Below, one piece after another: positions 42,351 through 42,367 of a DNA stretch of 42,367 bases. Below the pieces are notes generated by a model that did not search any database, was not told the DNA's origin, and worked only from the letters and a program-made list of their open reading frames with translations. The stretch's first letter is position 1, and each line of letters starts with the position of its first letter. The DNA is from Lentisphaeria bacterium (GTDB lineage: Bacteria; Verrucomicrobiota; Lentisphaeria; Victivallales; UBA1829). A program made the position numbers and the translations under genes. The stretch lies in contig JAGBXB010000029.1 in NCBI GenBank assembly GCA_017629515.1, positions 1 through 42,367 of the forward strand, written 5' to 3'.

Positions 42351-42367
42351 ATGGGATTTATAACACA
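42351..42367 (+). CDS. 5' end of a gene cut by the window edge
   Basis: ATG at 42351 preceded by GGAAGAAG and the strong promoter; only MGFIT is visible, so no function can be given. Confidence 0.5.

Overview
The window looks like chromosome of a Gram-negative bacterium. It has lipid A synthesis (lpxB), several lipoprotein or Sec signal peptides, and AAGGA/GGAGG ribosome binding sites. DUF4838-type carbohydrate proteins, Gfo/Idh/MocA oxidoreductases, SGNH hydrolases and epimerases sit among housekeeping genes. My best guess is a Lentisphaerota/Victivallales-like member of the PVC superphylum, probably host-associated. This is inference from gene content, because the window has no rRNA or other marker that would settle it.

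Layout. (1) 1-2197: AT-rich accessory DNA ending exactly at the 3' (CCA) end of a tRNA-Arg(TCT) gene. It carries a partial CDS, two unknown small genes and a YagK/YfjJ (inovirus Gp2-like) replication-type protein; this looks like one end of an integrated element. (2) 2392-7348, minus strand: a sugar dehydrogenase (Gfo/Idh/MocA), a large secreted DUF4838/CBM9-like protein with a well-formed promoter, and a small secreted lysine-rich protein. (3) 7744-11334, plus: sugar isomerase, metG, terminator, IclR-type regulator. (4) 11435-16224, plus: tightly packed rmuC - PHP - TatD-like - tcdA - PHP (histidinol-phosphatase-like). (5) 16334-21377, minus: a cysteine-rich lipoprotein; then the unit rluA-family gene - BamE-like lipoprotein - XPB/Rad25 helicase - DUF790 (Bax1-like) nuclease. 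(6) 21541-24966, plus: ffh - lpxB - HAD phosphatase. (7) 24980-26509, minus, an SGNH hydrolase, divergent from (8) 26762-30793, plus: a 903-aa glycosidase-like protein and rsmB. (9) 30969-37878, plus: lepA - pyrK - pyrD - zinc-ribbon protein - six-hairpin glycosidase-like - AGE-type epimerase - YfcE-like phosphoesterase, with gaps of at most 22 nt. (10) 37883-40818: a MocR-type regulator divergent from pdxS-pdxT. (11) 40905-42367: an orphan 275-aa gene, then a 600-nt AT-rich leader with a strong promoter ahead of a gene cut by the window end.

The most interesting items are: the PdxR/MocR-like regulator next to pdxST whose PLP-anchoring lysine position is a methionine (M314); an archaeal-style XPB helicase-Bax1 nuclease pair in a bacterial operon; the tRNA-Arg-anchored element with two sets of short repeats; the cysteine-rich lipoprotein; and several glycan genes without an assigned substrate embedded in housekeeping operons. 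I saw no CRISPR array, transposase, rRNA or integrase.
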